The position numbers and the translations under genes were made by a program. From Dillenia suffruticosa (taxonomy: Eukaryota > Streptophyta > Magnoliopsida > Dilleniales > Dilleniaceae), in the NCBI GenBank assembly GCA_033439265.1, contig JAVTVX010000020.1, positions 18,742,001 through 18,806,000 on the forward strand: DNA of 64,000 bases, read 5' to 3'. Of this stretch, positions 1 through 12,469 are shown piece by piece. Each line of letters begins with the position of its first letter. The first letter of the stretch is position 1. The notes under the pieces were generated by a model, which worked only from the letters and a program-made list of their open reading frames with translations, had not been told where the DNA came from and searched no databases.

Positions 1-265
1 GATATTATTTATTTATTTAGTTATTTTTACGTTAGATGAATCGGTATTTAAATTATTTGATTAATTCAATTTGAGCATCGGAAGTATCATTTTAAGGATT
101 AGCTTCTCAACACTTGTTTTGTCATATTCTCAACACCTATTTTATTTTTATTTTTTCTTGGAAGTGCCTTCTATGTTCTAACTGTTCTACATTTTGAGAC
201 TTTTTGACTTGAGACATGGGATTTAGGTGCTCCCGTACCATAGAACATTGCGAATTTACTTCCAT

Positions 266-350
266 TTTTTTTTTTTTTTTGTTATAGGAAGACTCAAACT
301 CGAGATTGGAAAGAGGAGATAGAGTCAGTTGAGTTATAATTCATTGATCA
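266..350 (-). mobile_element. Short tRNA-derived SINE
   Basis: Read on the minus strand, this segment starts with a box-A-like stretch (TAACTCAACTGACT) and a box-B-like stretch (GAGTTTGAGTCTTCC), followed by a poly-A tail that shows as the T tract at 266-280. It is flanked by near-perfect direct repeats AATTTACTTCYAT at 253-265 and 351-363 (12 of 13 identical), which fit a target-site duplication from L1-type retroposition. It is only about 85 bp long, so it is either a tRNA-head-only SINE or a truncated copy. The tRNA species was not determined. Confidence 0.6.
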
Positions 351-363
351 AATTTACTTCTAT

Positions 364-1143
364 ATTAGTGTATTAGGGGATGCTTATAGTCATAGCACTA
401 AATAATTATTTATTTATTTAATTTTAAGGAGCCTGAATTGGGAAAAGGTTTGAACGAATAAACACCCATTGGTCGGTAGGATATAAATTTCATTTTCCTA
501 TATAGGAAAAATGAGATAGACCAAAAGAAAAAGTAAAATTGTTGAGCTTTCTGGAGCAAGTTGCATAAATGGATGAGTCGGATCCGGACATTTTGGGTTT
601 AAAGGTTGACCCATTATTTACTTATTTATTTATTAAAATCAAACATCTTATAACATAAAGAATCAAAAAATTTGAAAATAATATAAATCATATATTTATG
701 AACACCTAAATATATTTGAAATCCATGAACATATTTAGATTTTATAAAAAAAATATTTAAACACACCAAACTAGTATTTACGAATATATTTATAACATGA
801 AAATATTTGAAGTGATGATATAAAAGGATTAAAAAAATTATTATTTCGAAAAAGTTTGAACATTAAATAAAGGATAAGAAAAAGCTCATATAAGAAGTTT
901 CTCTTTAAAATATACTTTTTCTAATTTTTTATAAAAAAAATTATTTTTAAAGAGAAAAAATTTTATTTGATAGGACTTTTTTTTAAAAGGAGAAAAGAAA
1001 ATGAAAAAAATCCTGTCAAATGAACGTCAAAGAAGAGACTTTAAACTTTGATTTAAATGTTTTTCGCTCCAAATTAGGTTTTATGATATTTCCATTAAAA
1101 TTTTGGAACTAAATACAATCTACTGCATGCATCATTGTCGATG
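364..1143. other. AT-rich intergenic DNA, no gene seen
   Basis: The stretch is AT-rich with homopolymer runs. No reading frame, RNA gene or transposon boundary could be supported. Confidence 0.6.
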
Positions 1144-1549
1144 CCAGAAAGTAGACATGAGCCCGGGCCGGTTTGGGCCCGAAAACCGGCCCAGCTGGCC
1201 CGAAAAAAGTCGGCCCGCGAACTGGCCCGATGCTACAGTAACCGAATCGGCCCGAACCAGTTACTGTAGCGGCCGGGCCGGTTCAGGGCTTTTTGGAACC
1301 GTAAACCGGCCTAGAACCGGCCCGGGAAGGGAACCGGCCCAGAACCGGAACTGGCCCCGAACCGGTCCGGCCCGGCGGTTCCAACAACTATACCCTATTT
1401 TTTTTTGAATTTTTTTTTTCTAATTTTACTCCTCTCAACAGTTATAAAACGACTAATTTTGAGGTTATTTTGATCCATAAGGTCAAAAAATTTTCCTATA
1501 AATACCTTACACCCCATTTCCAAAAACTTCACAACAAAATATATCTCTC

Positions 1550-1880
1550 TCTCACATCTACATTCTCTCAATATTACTACATTCTCTTAATTTTCATTAC
1601 TATTTCCATTATCATTTCCTTTTCACCATTTTTTAAATTCTCTACCATTTTCTATATCATTTCCATCAATTTCTACACCATTTCCATCAATTTATATACC
1701 ATTTCCATTATTATTTCTACCAATATTTTTATTAAACACATTTTCATTTTCTTTTCACCATTGTTTAAATTTTTCGTACAATTTTTTATACCATTTTTAT
1801 CAATTTCTACACCATTTCTATTATCATTTCCACCATTATCATTTCTATTATTCTTTTCACCATTTTTGTATTCTAAACTT
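1550..1880 (+). repeat. Degenerate tandem leader repeat of hAT copy 1
   Basis: Units resembling ACCATTTCCATCAATTTCTA recur many times with variable spacing. The opposite strand of hAT copy 2 carries the same array (about 15905-16200), so it is an original part of the element. It lies between the terminal array and the transposase start. The long open frame through it is low-complexity (I, F, S, T, Y) and is not taken as a gene. Confidence 0.7.
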
Positions 1881-2326
1881 TTGTGAAACCCATTGACTCA
1901 GTATACAACAACATAGCATATCTAGAAAAGTTTTGTCTGGGGACAATTAATTGTCGAAGAAAAGAGGTATTTAAGCGAGAACAGACAAGCTTCACCTCTT
2001 ACTTGGGAACTTTCCTGGTACTCTTACTACAGAACGGTTTGGGTGGAGAAGAGAAGATTACAAATTTTCCACGACCTTCAACATTTATCAAGATTTGACA
2101 AGATTTCAAGGTTGAGAGATCAAATTCAAGATTTTGTAAAAAACAACTGCGATATCCGTCAAGTCGGTATATTTAATTTTTTCACATATTTATTTTCTTG
2201 CATTTGCATTATTTTTTTTAAATAATTAAATTTTAAAAGTTTTTTTTAAAATTTAATCTTAAATTTCATTTTTAAAATTTAATCGTATATTTAATTTTAA
2301 AAATTTATTCTTAAATTTTTAATAAA

Positions 2327-4365
2327 ATAACTGGAACATACTCTTCACAATTTTCTCAATAATCTCCTATGCTTCCATTTTTTTTTAAAATGAAATTCCC
2401 GATAATATAGATATTGAAACTCTTTTCGAAAAAACTGAATCTAGTAATACAGAATTTAATACAATACGGACTAAAAAATATGATATTAATATATGGACAT
2501 TTTTTGAAAAAAAATATGAATAACAAAAAGCAATTTGTAAAATTTATCATAAAAAATATAAAATTTTGAAGGGTTGGGGGTAGACACACTTAGAAAACAC
2601 TTAATTAATAATCATCCAGATAAATTATTATAAATAAGATAAACACAAATTAGTACAGGAGAAGATAATATAACTGGTACATTTAAATATAATTCAGATA
2701 AAGAAAAAATTGGACAAATAGAATGGTTAGCAAGAAAAGAATTACCACTTAGTATAGTTGCATGTCCCGTATTTGAAGAATATGTACAAAAATATTTACA
2801 ACCCGATTATAAAAAAGTAGTAGAAGATCAGGTAGAATGAGATCATTAGATAGATATCAAGAATTAAAAAATGATATAATTACACAATTTATTATTAGTG
2901 ATTGTAAATTTTCATTAATTTCGGATAGTTGGAAAAATGAATATAAAAAAAATATTATATTGTAGTAACATGTTATTGGATAAATAAGTTATGGTCTTTA
3001 GAAAAAAGAATTTTAGCTTTCCAACGTTGAGAATTTTCACATTTCGGTACACATATAATTAGAATAATTTCAAATGTTATTTATGACTTGGAATAAGTGA
3101 TAGAATTTTTTCTATTTCATTTGATAATATTTCGGCTAATACAACTGTAGTTAATAGTTTAAAAAATTCTTTAAATACAATTTTAAATGAAACTTTTTTT
3201 CATATTAGATGTGTATGCCATATAATTAATTTATGTGTTAAAAATTGTTTAGTAATGAGAGAATTACTTTTAAAATCTATTTGGGATATATTCATCAAAT
3301 AAGAAATTTTTCTACAAAAATTTAAGAAATTAGACAATTATGTTTGTTATATAATAAAAAATATAAAAAATTTAAAATGGAATGTAACATTAGGTGGAAT
3401 TTAACATATGATATGTTACAAGGTGTACTTTCTTTTCAAAATATTTTAATTGAATTTACAAATTCAAATTACGAATATGGTTTTATCGATAATAACGCTT
3501 TCGATTTTATATCTACACTTACGAAATTATTGAAAATATTTTATTTATGTACAAATTTATTATCCGGATATTATTATTCAACTACTTATTTAATATTACC
3601 AAATATTTATAAAATTATTTATGTATTTAATGAATTTGAAAATAAAGAAAGATTTCGTGAAATTGTTCTTTTTATGAAAATAAAATTTTTCAAATATTAT
3701 GAAAAAATTCCAATTTTATATTTAGTTGCAAGTGCATTAAATTCACGTGTTAAAGTTGAAGGTGTTGAAATGTTAATTGATTGTTTTGCACAAGTTTTTC
3801 CATCAGAACCATCTATTAACCCATATTTTTTAAAATAAAAAATATATTTTACTTTACATGCAATATTTGAACTATATGAAAAGAAAAAAAATAATTTAAA
3901 TACTAATAATATAGGTAGTAATAGTAGTAATACCACTCAATCATCTTCATTTTCATTTAATCCCTTACACATATTAGGAAAAAAACAAAAATTTCGTTAT
4001 CATTTAATGAATTACTTTTATATAAACAAATATTTAGATTAGAAAGTTTTGATAATACTGATTTATATGGTATATTAGATTTGTGGAAAAATAATGTATC
4101 GTATTATCCAATTTTGGCCCAAGTGGCTAAAGATGTACTAACTCTTCCGGTATCCACAGTGCGATCGGAAAGTGCTTTTATTGCAGGTGGTCGAGTGTTA
4201 ATCAAGAAACGTATAAATTTAGCGGACGATACTTTAGAAGCCTTAATTTGCATTAAAGATTGGAAGGATGCAGAAAAAAGAATCCAAAAATTCATGAAGG
4301 TCTCGGAAGATGATGAACAAGAAGTAGAAAGAAGAAGAAGAATAATAATAATAATAATAATGTAA
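2327..4365 (+). pseudogene. hAT transposase remnant (copy 1)
   Basis: Remnant of a hAT transposase, the enzyme that cuts and reinserts the element. Comparison with copy 2 places the former start at 2327, where ATG has become ATA. A BED zinc-finger-like stretch follows near 2530-2600, then the central catalytic region around 2640-3840 (residues resembling TRWNST near 3390, seen as IRWNLT), then the C-terminal hAT dimerisation region at 4081-4300 with the motif RSESAFIAGGRVL. It ends in an acidic and Ile-rich tail made by AAG and ATA repeats. Several frameshifts and stop codons break it, so no functional protein is expected. Family identity rests on the dimerisation region, which is distinctive. 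Confidence 0.85.
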
Positions 4366-4874
4366 CAAAAAAATCAAAATGATGTAAAAATCAAAATAAT
4401 ATAAAAAGAAATATTAGTGGATTCTAAAATTCAAGTGATGAGTTTGGTAGTGGACGTACACCGAATTCGGTGGAACCACTCTAAAAATTTTGTATCTTTA
4501 ATTTTTAATTTATTTTTTTTATAAAATATGAATTAAAAAAGACAAAATTAATAAATAAATCATTACAAGAAAAAAAAAAAAAAACAACAACTAAATTAAA
4601 AAAATGGAGTTACAAAAATAAAATAAAATTAAAAAATAGAGTTAAAAAAAGTTTTAAAAAAAAACCCGGCTGAACCGGGCCCGGCCCCGGCCCCGGCCCA
4701 GCAGTTCTGGTTCAGCTGGCCGGGCCGGTTCAAATTTACATAAAATTTGGAACCGGCCGGCCCGGCCCGACCCGGACTGGCCTAGGAACCTCAGCCAGCC
4801 AGGCCCGTGGTTCCGGGAATCGGCCCTGAACCGGACCGGAACCGGCCCGGCCCGGTTCCATGTCTTCCAGAAAG

Positions 4875-5720
4875 TCCCAAGTCTTGAACGTTTTTCAATA
4901 TTCTTGTGGAAGTGCCTAATTTTTTGATATCATCTTTTAAATTAGGCTCCTGCATTGGTGGAGCAAGGTAGATGTAAAATGAATCCGGCCTTAATATTGA
5001 CACCATGTAAATTTTGAGAATGTAGAAATTGCAATTTTGGTAATATATATTTAAAAAAATAAATAAATTGTGGGGTGATGGCCTACGATGACTCATATGC
5101 CAAACACTGGATGTGATTGGATCCTGGCAAGCTTCAAATTCAAGAGCATTCACGCTCTCCCCGTCTCTTCTGCCATGAGGTAAAACATTTTCAACTTCGT
5201 ACATTTGCTTATTCATTTCTGTTTAAATCATACACAAGGAAAGGAGAAAATTTTGTTCATTTCTTACTGATGCCTTTTCTTACATGCTTCATCTTTGAGT
5301 CATGACTATTGTACTGGCAATTTGCATTTATCTAATTACACATGCCCAGTTTTAGTTTTAAATAGAAATTGAATCAATACCAAATTTTGTAAAACCCATG
5401 AATTAAAACTTTAAAAAATGGTTTTGATATGGTTTTAGTATTGGAATTATAATCAAAATCTGAATTGGGACCTTCTAAAAAAACTGGAATCAAGAATACA
5501 AATATGAAATTATCTTAAAAATCATGATAACCCTAAAAAGCCATGAAAGAATTGCGAAAAATTATTCAAAAATTAAAAAAAATCAAAATAGACTTAAAAC
5601 CAAATTGAATCCAAATTTGAACGGTTACTGATTATCGAAACCTTTCAATTTTAAAATTGAAACTGAAATTGTTATTCCGATACTAATTCTAATTCTTTCT
5701 TCCCACAAACCTATTATCCG
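4875..5720. other. Intergenic DNA between hAT copy 1 and the LINE
   Basis: Unique-looking, AT-rich sequence without a supportable gene. The open frames seen here are short and have no recognisable domain. Confidence 0.5.
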
Positions 5721-5732
5721 ATTTTGGGTTGG

Positions 5733-8094
5733 TTTTTTTTTTTGGTGGAAAAAACGAGAAAGAAAAGAAAAAACAAGGAAAAAACAAAAAAGCCTAAGGG
5801 TCCAGGCCCAGGCCCAGGCCCAGACCTCTTGGAAAGACAAGGATACATCTGTTTTTAGCCCTGAGAGTCTTGATGCCCAACACATCATCCTGAAGAAGCT
5901 TGGTCAAAGAAGGAGGAGGCGAGGCAAATTCATGAAAACCCGGTCTGCAGTCGTGACCAAGAGCAGCCAAATGATCTGCACATTTGTTTCCCTCCCTGAA
6001 GACATGGCGGATCTCACTGACTTGAATCTCGTTCATGAGATCTTGACAGTCCTAAATGATTCCTCGAAGAGGATGATCAGACGTGGGATTGTCTTTTAGA
6101 AGGTTGATGGTAACCATAGAATCAACTTCTAGTTCTATATCCTTCAGACACTTCCTCTTCGCAAGTAAGAGACTCTCCCTAACGCCCCAAAGCTCTGAAA
6201 TAGTGACTGAACATGTGCCCACATTGATAGCAAATCCTGACAGCCATTCACCTTTACCATTCCTCAGGAGCCCTCCTGCAGCAGCACGGCCATTATACAA
6301 GACAGAGCCATCAGTATGGAGTTTGACTTTGTTGTTTGTAGGGGGCGTCCATCAAACCCAATCCATTCTACTAGTGCGCTTATCAAGGCAATTAACGCCA
6401 GCAAGGTTAATATCTTGACAAAGGTTCCTTGCCCACCTAGCAACTTCTATGGTTGGCATCTGCTCATTCTGATAGATACGTCGACAACGAGCCTTCCAAA
6501 TGACCCACACAGTGGAAACAAATTTACTCATCTCTATGTGAAAGGTGACATTGCTGCAACCTTTATAGCCAATCTTGAGCCACCAGATTATGTCATCGGT
6601 CCAGAAGTTGTTCTCCCTCTCTACCCCAGGAAGGACCATGGACCAAACCTCTCTAGCAGTAATGCAGTCCCTTAGGCAATGAAGAGTAGTTTCTTTGGCT
6701 TCTCTACATTGTTGGCACTCATCGACCATAGTAAAATTCATTTTCTTCCTTTCTACATTGGTCATGAGCTTGTTGTTAGCGGCTAACCACAAGAAAAATT
6801 TGGCTCTTTCTGGACCTGCTACTTTCCAAATCCAAGACCAATCCTCCTCCTCTTGAAACTCACCACCACTGAGGGCACAGCGGAGACTGTACGCCGAAGC
6901 TGAAGAGAAAACTCCATCACTGCTTCTATCCCAACAGAAGTCATCTGCAATACTATTGTTCTTAGAAATCATTATTCCTCTAATTTCTTCAACCTTCTCC
7001 ATTGGAAGACTGTCTTGAAGCTCCTCAATTTTCCACTTTTTACTGGCATTGAGAAAGTGCTTGACTTTCACACTGAGAGGCATGGTTGTGTTAGGGAAGC
7101 TATTAATCAAAGGTTCCTTTCCTACCCAGTGATCAGTCCAGAACCTGATTTTGTTGCCATCTCCCACCTTCCATTTCATTCATTTGGCAATGATGTGTCT
7201 ACTTTTTATAATACCCTTCCACACTACAGAGGCGCCAGGCTTGTAGATATGAGTTAGCAATTCTTCACCTTTTAAGTACTTGTTTCTTAGAACTCTGCAC
7301 CACAAGCTTTCATTACCCTTTAGGATCTGCCACCCCAGCTTGGCCATTAGAGCAATGTTCGAATCTCTGGACATTCTCAAGCCTAGCCCTCCTTCCTTCT
7401 TGGGTCTGCAGACCTTCTCCCAGTTAATTAGATGGACCTTTTTTTGATTCCCGGACCATCGCCAGAGAAAGTCCCTGTTGAGCAGATCTAACCTCTTGCA
7501 GATGGACTCTGGAATCCACGTGGCTTGCATAGTGAAGATGGGGAGAGCTACATTCACTGATTGGATCAGAACTTTCCTTCCGGCAGGGCTTAGGAGTTTA
7601 GCTTTCCATCCTTCGAGTCTATTCTGAACCCTCTCGACTAGGAAACTGAAAGTTTGCTTGTCTACTCTTCTATGGATCATCGGGATGCCCAAGTACTTCC
7701 CAATGTCTTGAGTAAGAGAGAATTTGCTAATGGCCACTAAAGAGTCTTTAAGGGTCTAAGGGACTTTGGGAGGAAACCACAATTTCGATTTATTGGGATT
7801 GATGGTGAGGCCACTCTCCACAGCAAACTCCCTCAAACAATCCAGGATGTTGCTCATGCTTAGAGTGTCGGCCTTAGAGAACAAAAGGAGATCATCTACA
7901 TAGAAGAGGTGAGAGATAGCCGACCCACCTCTGCAACTTTTGACTGGATGCCAAGAGCCTCTACCGAATCTGTCTTGGATCATGTAGGGCGGGCGTTCCA
8001 TGATAAGAATAAAGAGATATTAGGAGAGAGGATTTCCTTGTCTCAATCCACGACCAGGCTTGAGGGACTGCATCGTTTCACCAGGCTTAAAAAG
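5733..8094 (-). mobile_element. 5'-truncated L1-type LINE with RNase H
   Basis: A non-LTR retrotransposon on the minus strand. Its 3' end is a poly-A tract (T run at 5733-5743 on the + strand) and its 5' end is truncated inside the reverse transcriptase at 8094. Flanking direct repeats ATTTTGGRTTGG at 5721-5732 and 8095-8106 (11 of 12 identical) mark the target-site duplication. It keeps the second half of ORF2 only. A short GGCCCA repeat (about 5800-5822) sits at the end of the coding part. Confidence 0.9.
5794..8094 (-). pseudogene. LINE ORF2: RT C-terminal half, zf-RVT, RNase H
   Basis: Reading leftward, the order is RT motif GRGLRQGNPLS (about 8030-8065); RT catalytic motif FYVDDLLLF (about 7890); the RT thumb/connection (about 7180-7740); a zinc-binding RT-associated region with QCREAKETTLHCL (about 6660-6700); and an RNase H domain with the acidic residues in LHTDGS, ELWGV and EVDSM (about 6070-6340), then CADHLAALGHD. 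The frame is continuous but interrupted by five single stop codons, at 8020-8022, 7756-7758, 7180-7182, 6352-6354 and 6052-6054. I found no frameshift. In an active element this protein would nick DNA and reverse-transcribe the RNA. Here it is dead by nonsense mutation and truncation. Confidence 0.88.
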
Positions 8095-8117
8095 ATTTTG
8101 GATTGGTTTTTGAATAT

Positions 8118-10146
8118 CACTACAAAAAAATACAATTTTGGTGACGGATTTAGTGACGAAAATTATAGAGAAATTCGTCGCTAAATATTATAGCGATGGA
8201 TTTAGCGACAAAAATTTTTTCGTCTCTAATACGACATCGCAAAAGTTTAGCGACGGAAAAACGAAATTTGTAGCCAAATTAGCGACAAAAAAAATTTCGT
8301 CGCAAATGTCCGTTGCTAACTTAGCGCTAGATAATATCTTTTGTCGCTAAATTTAGTGACGGAGACAGCAGTCCGTTGCTAAATTTAGCGATGGATAACA
8401 TTTTCCATCGCTAAATATAGTGACGGATGCAGCAATCTGTCGTTAAATTTAGTGACGGATAACAATTTCCATCGCTAACCTCAATGACCGACAGAACAAT
8501 GCGTAGCTATTTTTAGCGATGGACTACTTTGGTCGTCGCTAAATTAGCGATGGATTAGTACATCCGTTGCTGATGTTAGTGACGGACTAGACTATTCGTC
8601 ACTAAACTTAGCGACGAAGAGGCCTATCCGTCGCTAACATTAGCAACAAATTGTTGTATCCATCGCTAACCTTAGGCAATATTCAGCAACGGAAATAGTT
8701 AGCCATGGCTAACTTAGCGACGAACCTAGCAACGAATCCAGAAATTCTCTAGCGACAGATTTTGCAATGAATTTGTAAAATTATGAAAAAAAAAATCCAT
8801 TTGTTTTAATATTTTTTCCTGTTTAAGAAACCAAATAAAACCATGTCCAACCAACATTCAAATATCCAATTGAACAAAAAAAATCTATCGGTCACTATCC
8901 AATCCAATATCATTTATTTCTAATCAAATATTCCATTCATATCCAATGGAACCAAAAAACCATTAATGTTTAGCTAGCGAACGTTCATAAAATAAATCTA
9001 CAAATTTTGCAATCTAACAAACATCCATTGAATAAGAGTTTGTGCACCGAACAAAATATGATATATATTTCTTACGTTTTCTTTTATTTTATTATTTTAT
9101 TATTTTTTCTCTTTTATTTTTTTGGAAATCATATAATAGTTTATAAATGGATATGCGCCTATTAGTAATCATCCGTTTCTCTGTCACCATCCTCCAAAAA
9201 CTATTGTTTGATCTACTTGTCAAATGATATAAATCGCCGGACGTGAATATATGATATATTGTTTTCGTTGCTGATAATGATAACAAATAAATATGAATAA
9301 CTAAACTTTTAAGAACAATTGACTATATGAGAAAAACAAATGGACATAGAAGCCAAAAACACATAAATAGTGAACTCGATACCTGCGATCGAGTGAAAAT
9401 TGTTTGTTATAGATTGGTTGAATTATTTATTATTGAAAATTTTCAATTTGGTGAGAATTGTAATATTCACTATATATTTAATTCAATTTCGTTATTTAAA
9501 ATATATTAAAAAAAGATATACGGTTGAAAATATTTCTTAATAGAGTACAGAAGAAATTTAGTTACGAAATTAGTTCTGAATTTTGAAATTTTGATAATAA
9601 ATTAACGACGAATTTAGCTACAAATATCTAATTAGTAACAAATTTTACCACGAATATTATTTTTGTGGCTAATTAGTGATGAATTTAGCCACAAATTTTA
9701 AAGTTCGTTGCTAAATTAGTGACGAATTTAGCGACAAAAAATTTTTGTTATTAATTAGCGACAAAATTTGTCATAAAAATTTTTTATCACTAAATTAGTG
9801 ACGAAATAGGCGATGAAATTTTTTCGTCGCTAAATTTAGCGACGGATTACTATATCTGTGGAAAAATTTAGGCACGAAATTTTTATTCGTTGCTAATTAG
9901 CGATAAATTTTGCAACGAAAAATTTTTTATCGTTAATTAACGACGAATTTAGTCACGAAAAATTTTTCGTCCCCAATTAAGGACGAATTTAGTCACGAAT
10001 GATTTATTCATTGCTAATTTAGCCACAATTAATTTTTTGTCGCAAATTTCGTTGCAAATAGCGACGAAAAAATTTTTCGTCGCTAAATTTGTCCCAAAAT
10101 AGCGATAAATTTTTTCCGTCGCTAAATCTGTGTTTTTTTTATAGTG
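8118..10146. mobile_element. Non-autonomous CACTA (En/Spm) transposon
   Basis: The left end is CACTACAAAAAAATAC; the right end read inward is CACTATAAAAAAAACAC. Both carry the CACTA signature. A 3-bp direct repeat TAT flanks the element (8115-8117 and 10147-10149), the size expected for CACTA. Dense subterminal arrays of TTTAGCGACGAA/GACGGA-like units in both orientations fill about 8140-8770 and 9545-10135, and the middle (8780-9540) is AT-rich. No transposase frame is present, so mobility would have needed an enzyme supplied from elsewhere. Confidence 0.92.
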
Positions 10147-10149
10147 TAT

Positions 10150-12469
10150 GTCTATATCTAACCAATAAAAAAGGACGTGCATAAGTAGGAATAAATGTAA
10201 ATCATTTCATTAGTGAGCCCTATACGTGAAGCATGAAGATCTAAGAACAATAAATGCAAAATTAGAGGATTCAAAAGGATAAATTAGCAAACTTAAGTAA
10301 TCAACAAAAATTTGCGGTTAAATTTGAAATTTTATTACTTGACAATTTAAAATGACATAAAGTCTTCCGTTTTCGGCATTAAGCAAAATAAGGTGAGATC
10401 TTGACTTGTATTTTTCTTTCTATATTTTTCCATTTTGTGAATAATGAAAATTTAAGGTAATTATCAAAATATATGACAAACTACTCGGTATTATACCATT
10501 TTGTCGTTTTAGCAACTATTCCGTAAATTCAATTTGATTTAGTTTATTTCAAATTGTCTCTATTTTCCTTTATTCTATTTATAACTTTTCTAACTAAAAT
10601 AAATTTTCTTTCTTTAAAAATATAAAATTTTGTAAAAAATAAAATTCTCTATTTTTATCAATGCGTCTATCTGACTTCAAATGAATTTAATTTCAATCAA
10701 ACTATGTGTCACGACTTTAAAGAAATTTAATAATTTATATGATACTATGATACTAACAGTATCATATAAATTATTAAAAGTATTATATAAATTGTTAAAT
10801 TTCTTTAAAGTCGTTACACATAATTTGACTAAAACCTAGTTTGTCACCAAACTCTTGATAGAAAGTTGAAAAGACAAAGCTAGGGTTAGAAATTAACTTA
10901 GTAAACCTACCACTTTATGTATGCCCCAGCCCACAAACAACTTCGACCTTAGAACTAAAGTCTATTGTAAGATCCAATGCAAGGGCGATCACTAAGAGCT
11001 AATAGAATGCAGTGAACAATTAATGCTATTTATTTACTAAAAATAAGCAAGAAGAAAAAGTAAAAATCTGTAAATTTTTTTCAACTATCGGTAAAAATTA
11101 AAATTTAAATTAGATTAAAATCTTAAAATAAAAAAGTTATTGATATTATAATAATTTTAGTTATTATTAAGCAGGAATTTGATTTCAATTTGTAAAACCA
11201 ATATTCTCTATATTTTTTCTTTATTGGGAGGGCATTGCCTCCTTTATGGTGGAGGAAGAGAGGATTTTGAACTCTCAGCAATGGTGAGGACTTAAAATCC
11301 CTACTACTACTACAGGGTAAATGATGGGTGATTACAATCAGAAAATTTATCATGTAATTAGCCACAGTAGCCAAGTTTTCTAAGCCCTCCAAATTAGAGA
11401 ATGATTCACTATATCATAAACAACTTCTCAATGATTCCCCACTCATCCCCCCCCCCCCCACCAAAAAAAAGGAAAGAAAATTCTATTATACACTTTGTGA
11501 CTCTCGCGGCCATGGGCATCCATGTTTTGCTACTTTAAATCCAATTGGAAGATCAAACCGTGTTATTCCTTTTGCTAGGAAAGATTAGACAATTACATGT
11601 TACATTAATTCTTTTTTGGTCACACTGCTAAGTGAAAAACCATCCCCCATAAATAAATACCTTACCAAATTCAAGAAAATGACATTCCATTTTGACCAAG
11701 TATTCCATGATTCAATTGGACATTATCCTTCTCATTGCTTCTTCATCCGGATAGAGATATCATGTGATCTCTCCCCCTCTCTCTCTCTCTCTCTCTAGCA
11801 CTTTCATGAAAGAGACACTTTGACAGAAAGATGTAGGAAGAAAATGGAAACAAAATGAAAGTAGGAAGAAGTACAAGGCAGAAGGAAGAGTAGTGGAGAA
11901 GACAAACATTTCAAATCCAAATGCACAAGGATTGCTGCTATATCTATATCCTTAACAACTACTTCCTTCCAATCCAATTTATCATTTTCGGCCACTTTCT
12001 TCATTTTTGCATAGCTTTGTATTTGTTTTTGTTTTGTATTCCCACCATGTGACGTCCCACTATTAACTCCATTTCTTTTTCTTTCCTTCCACATGTCTCT
12101 TCACGTATGTTTTCTTCTCTTCTCTTCTTTCTCATGCATATTATATGCAATTGTTTCTCCCAGTCCCATGTGGTGGGACCAAAATACAAACATGCCTAAT
12201 ATAAATCAAGGGCTAAATTGCCGTCAAAATTTGGGATATCCAATTGGTCCCAAGAAACTTTGCCTTTTGTTTTTAACGGGTGAAGTATGTCCAGACAGAA
12301 CCGCACAACTTCTTTCTTAAAAAATATTAGGAAATATCTAATTTGACACACTTAATTTTATCATCATAACTTCATTGTAGTCATGGTGGTACAAAATATT
12401 TGATTTTTACATATTAGTCTCATGAACAATTTCAAATTTTATAATTCAGAAAAATATTAAATTATTGTG
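10150..12469. other. Intergenic DNA, no gene supported
   Basis: AT-rich sequence with a palindromic hairpin (10697-10828, listed separately), a C10 run near 11449 and a CT repeat near 11773. None of the short open frames has a recognisable domain. Confidence 0.5.
10697..10828. repeat. Imperfect palindrome (hairpin, MITE-like)
   Basis: A left arm starting TCAAACTATGTGTCACGACT and ending TTTATATGATAC is mirrored by GTATCATATAAATTATTAAA ... TACACATAATTTGA. Arms are about 50 bp around a short loop. The right arm carries an extra duplication of about 20 bp (ATTATATAAATTGTT-like). It could be a small foldback transposon or a hairpin RNA source; no target duplication was identified. Confidence 0.6.

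Larger units (their letters stand above)
1152..4866 (+). mobile_element. hAT transposon copy 1 (decayed autonomous type)
   Basis: A 3.7-kb hAT superfamily DNA transposon. Its ends are TAGACATG... on the left and, read inward from the right, AAGACATG..., both followed by GC-rich subterminal arrays of CCGGCCC/GGGCCGG motifs (about 1160-1380 and 4665-4860). The 8-bp direct repeat CCAGAAAG lies immediately outside both ends (1144-1151 and 4867-4874), the length expected for hAT. Inside, in order, are a simple-sequence leader (1550-1880), a decayed transposase gene (about 2327-4365) and an AT-rich 3' part. It belongs to the same family as the copy at 13149-16669 but is more eroded and lies in the opposite orientation. 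Confidence 0.9.

Noticed and set aside
1470-1886. 138-codon open frame rich in Ile, Phe, Ser and Thr
   Set aside because: It is the translation of the degenerate tandem leader array of hAT copy 1. The same array in copy 2 lies in an untranslated position upstream of the transposase start.
8107-8117. Idea that the CACTA element interrupted the LINE
   Set aside because: The LINE target duplication (8095-8106) ends before the CACTA duplication (8115-8117), so the CACTA element landed just outside the LINE.
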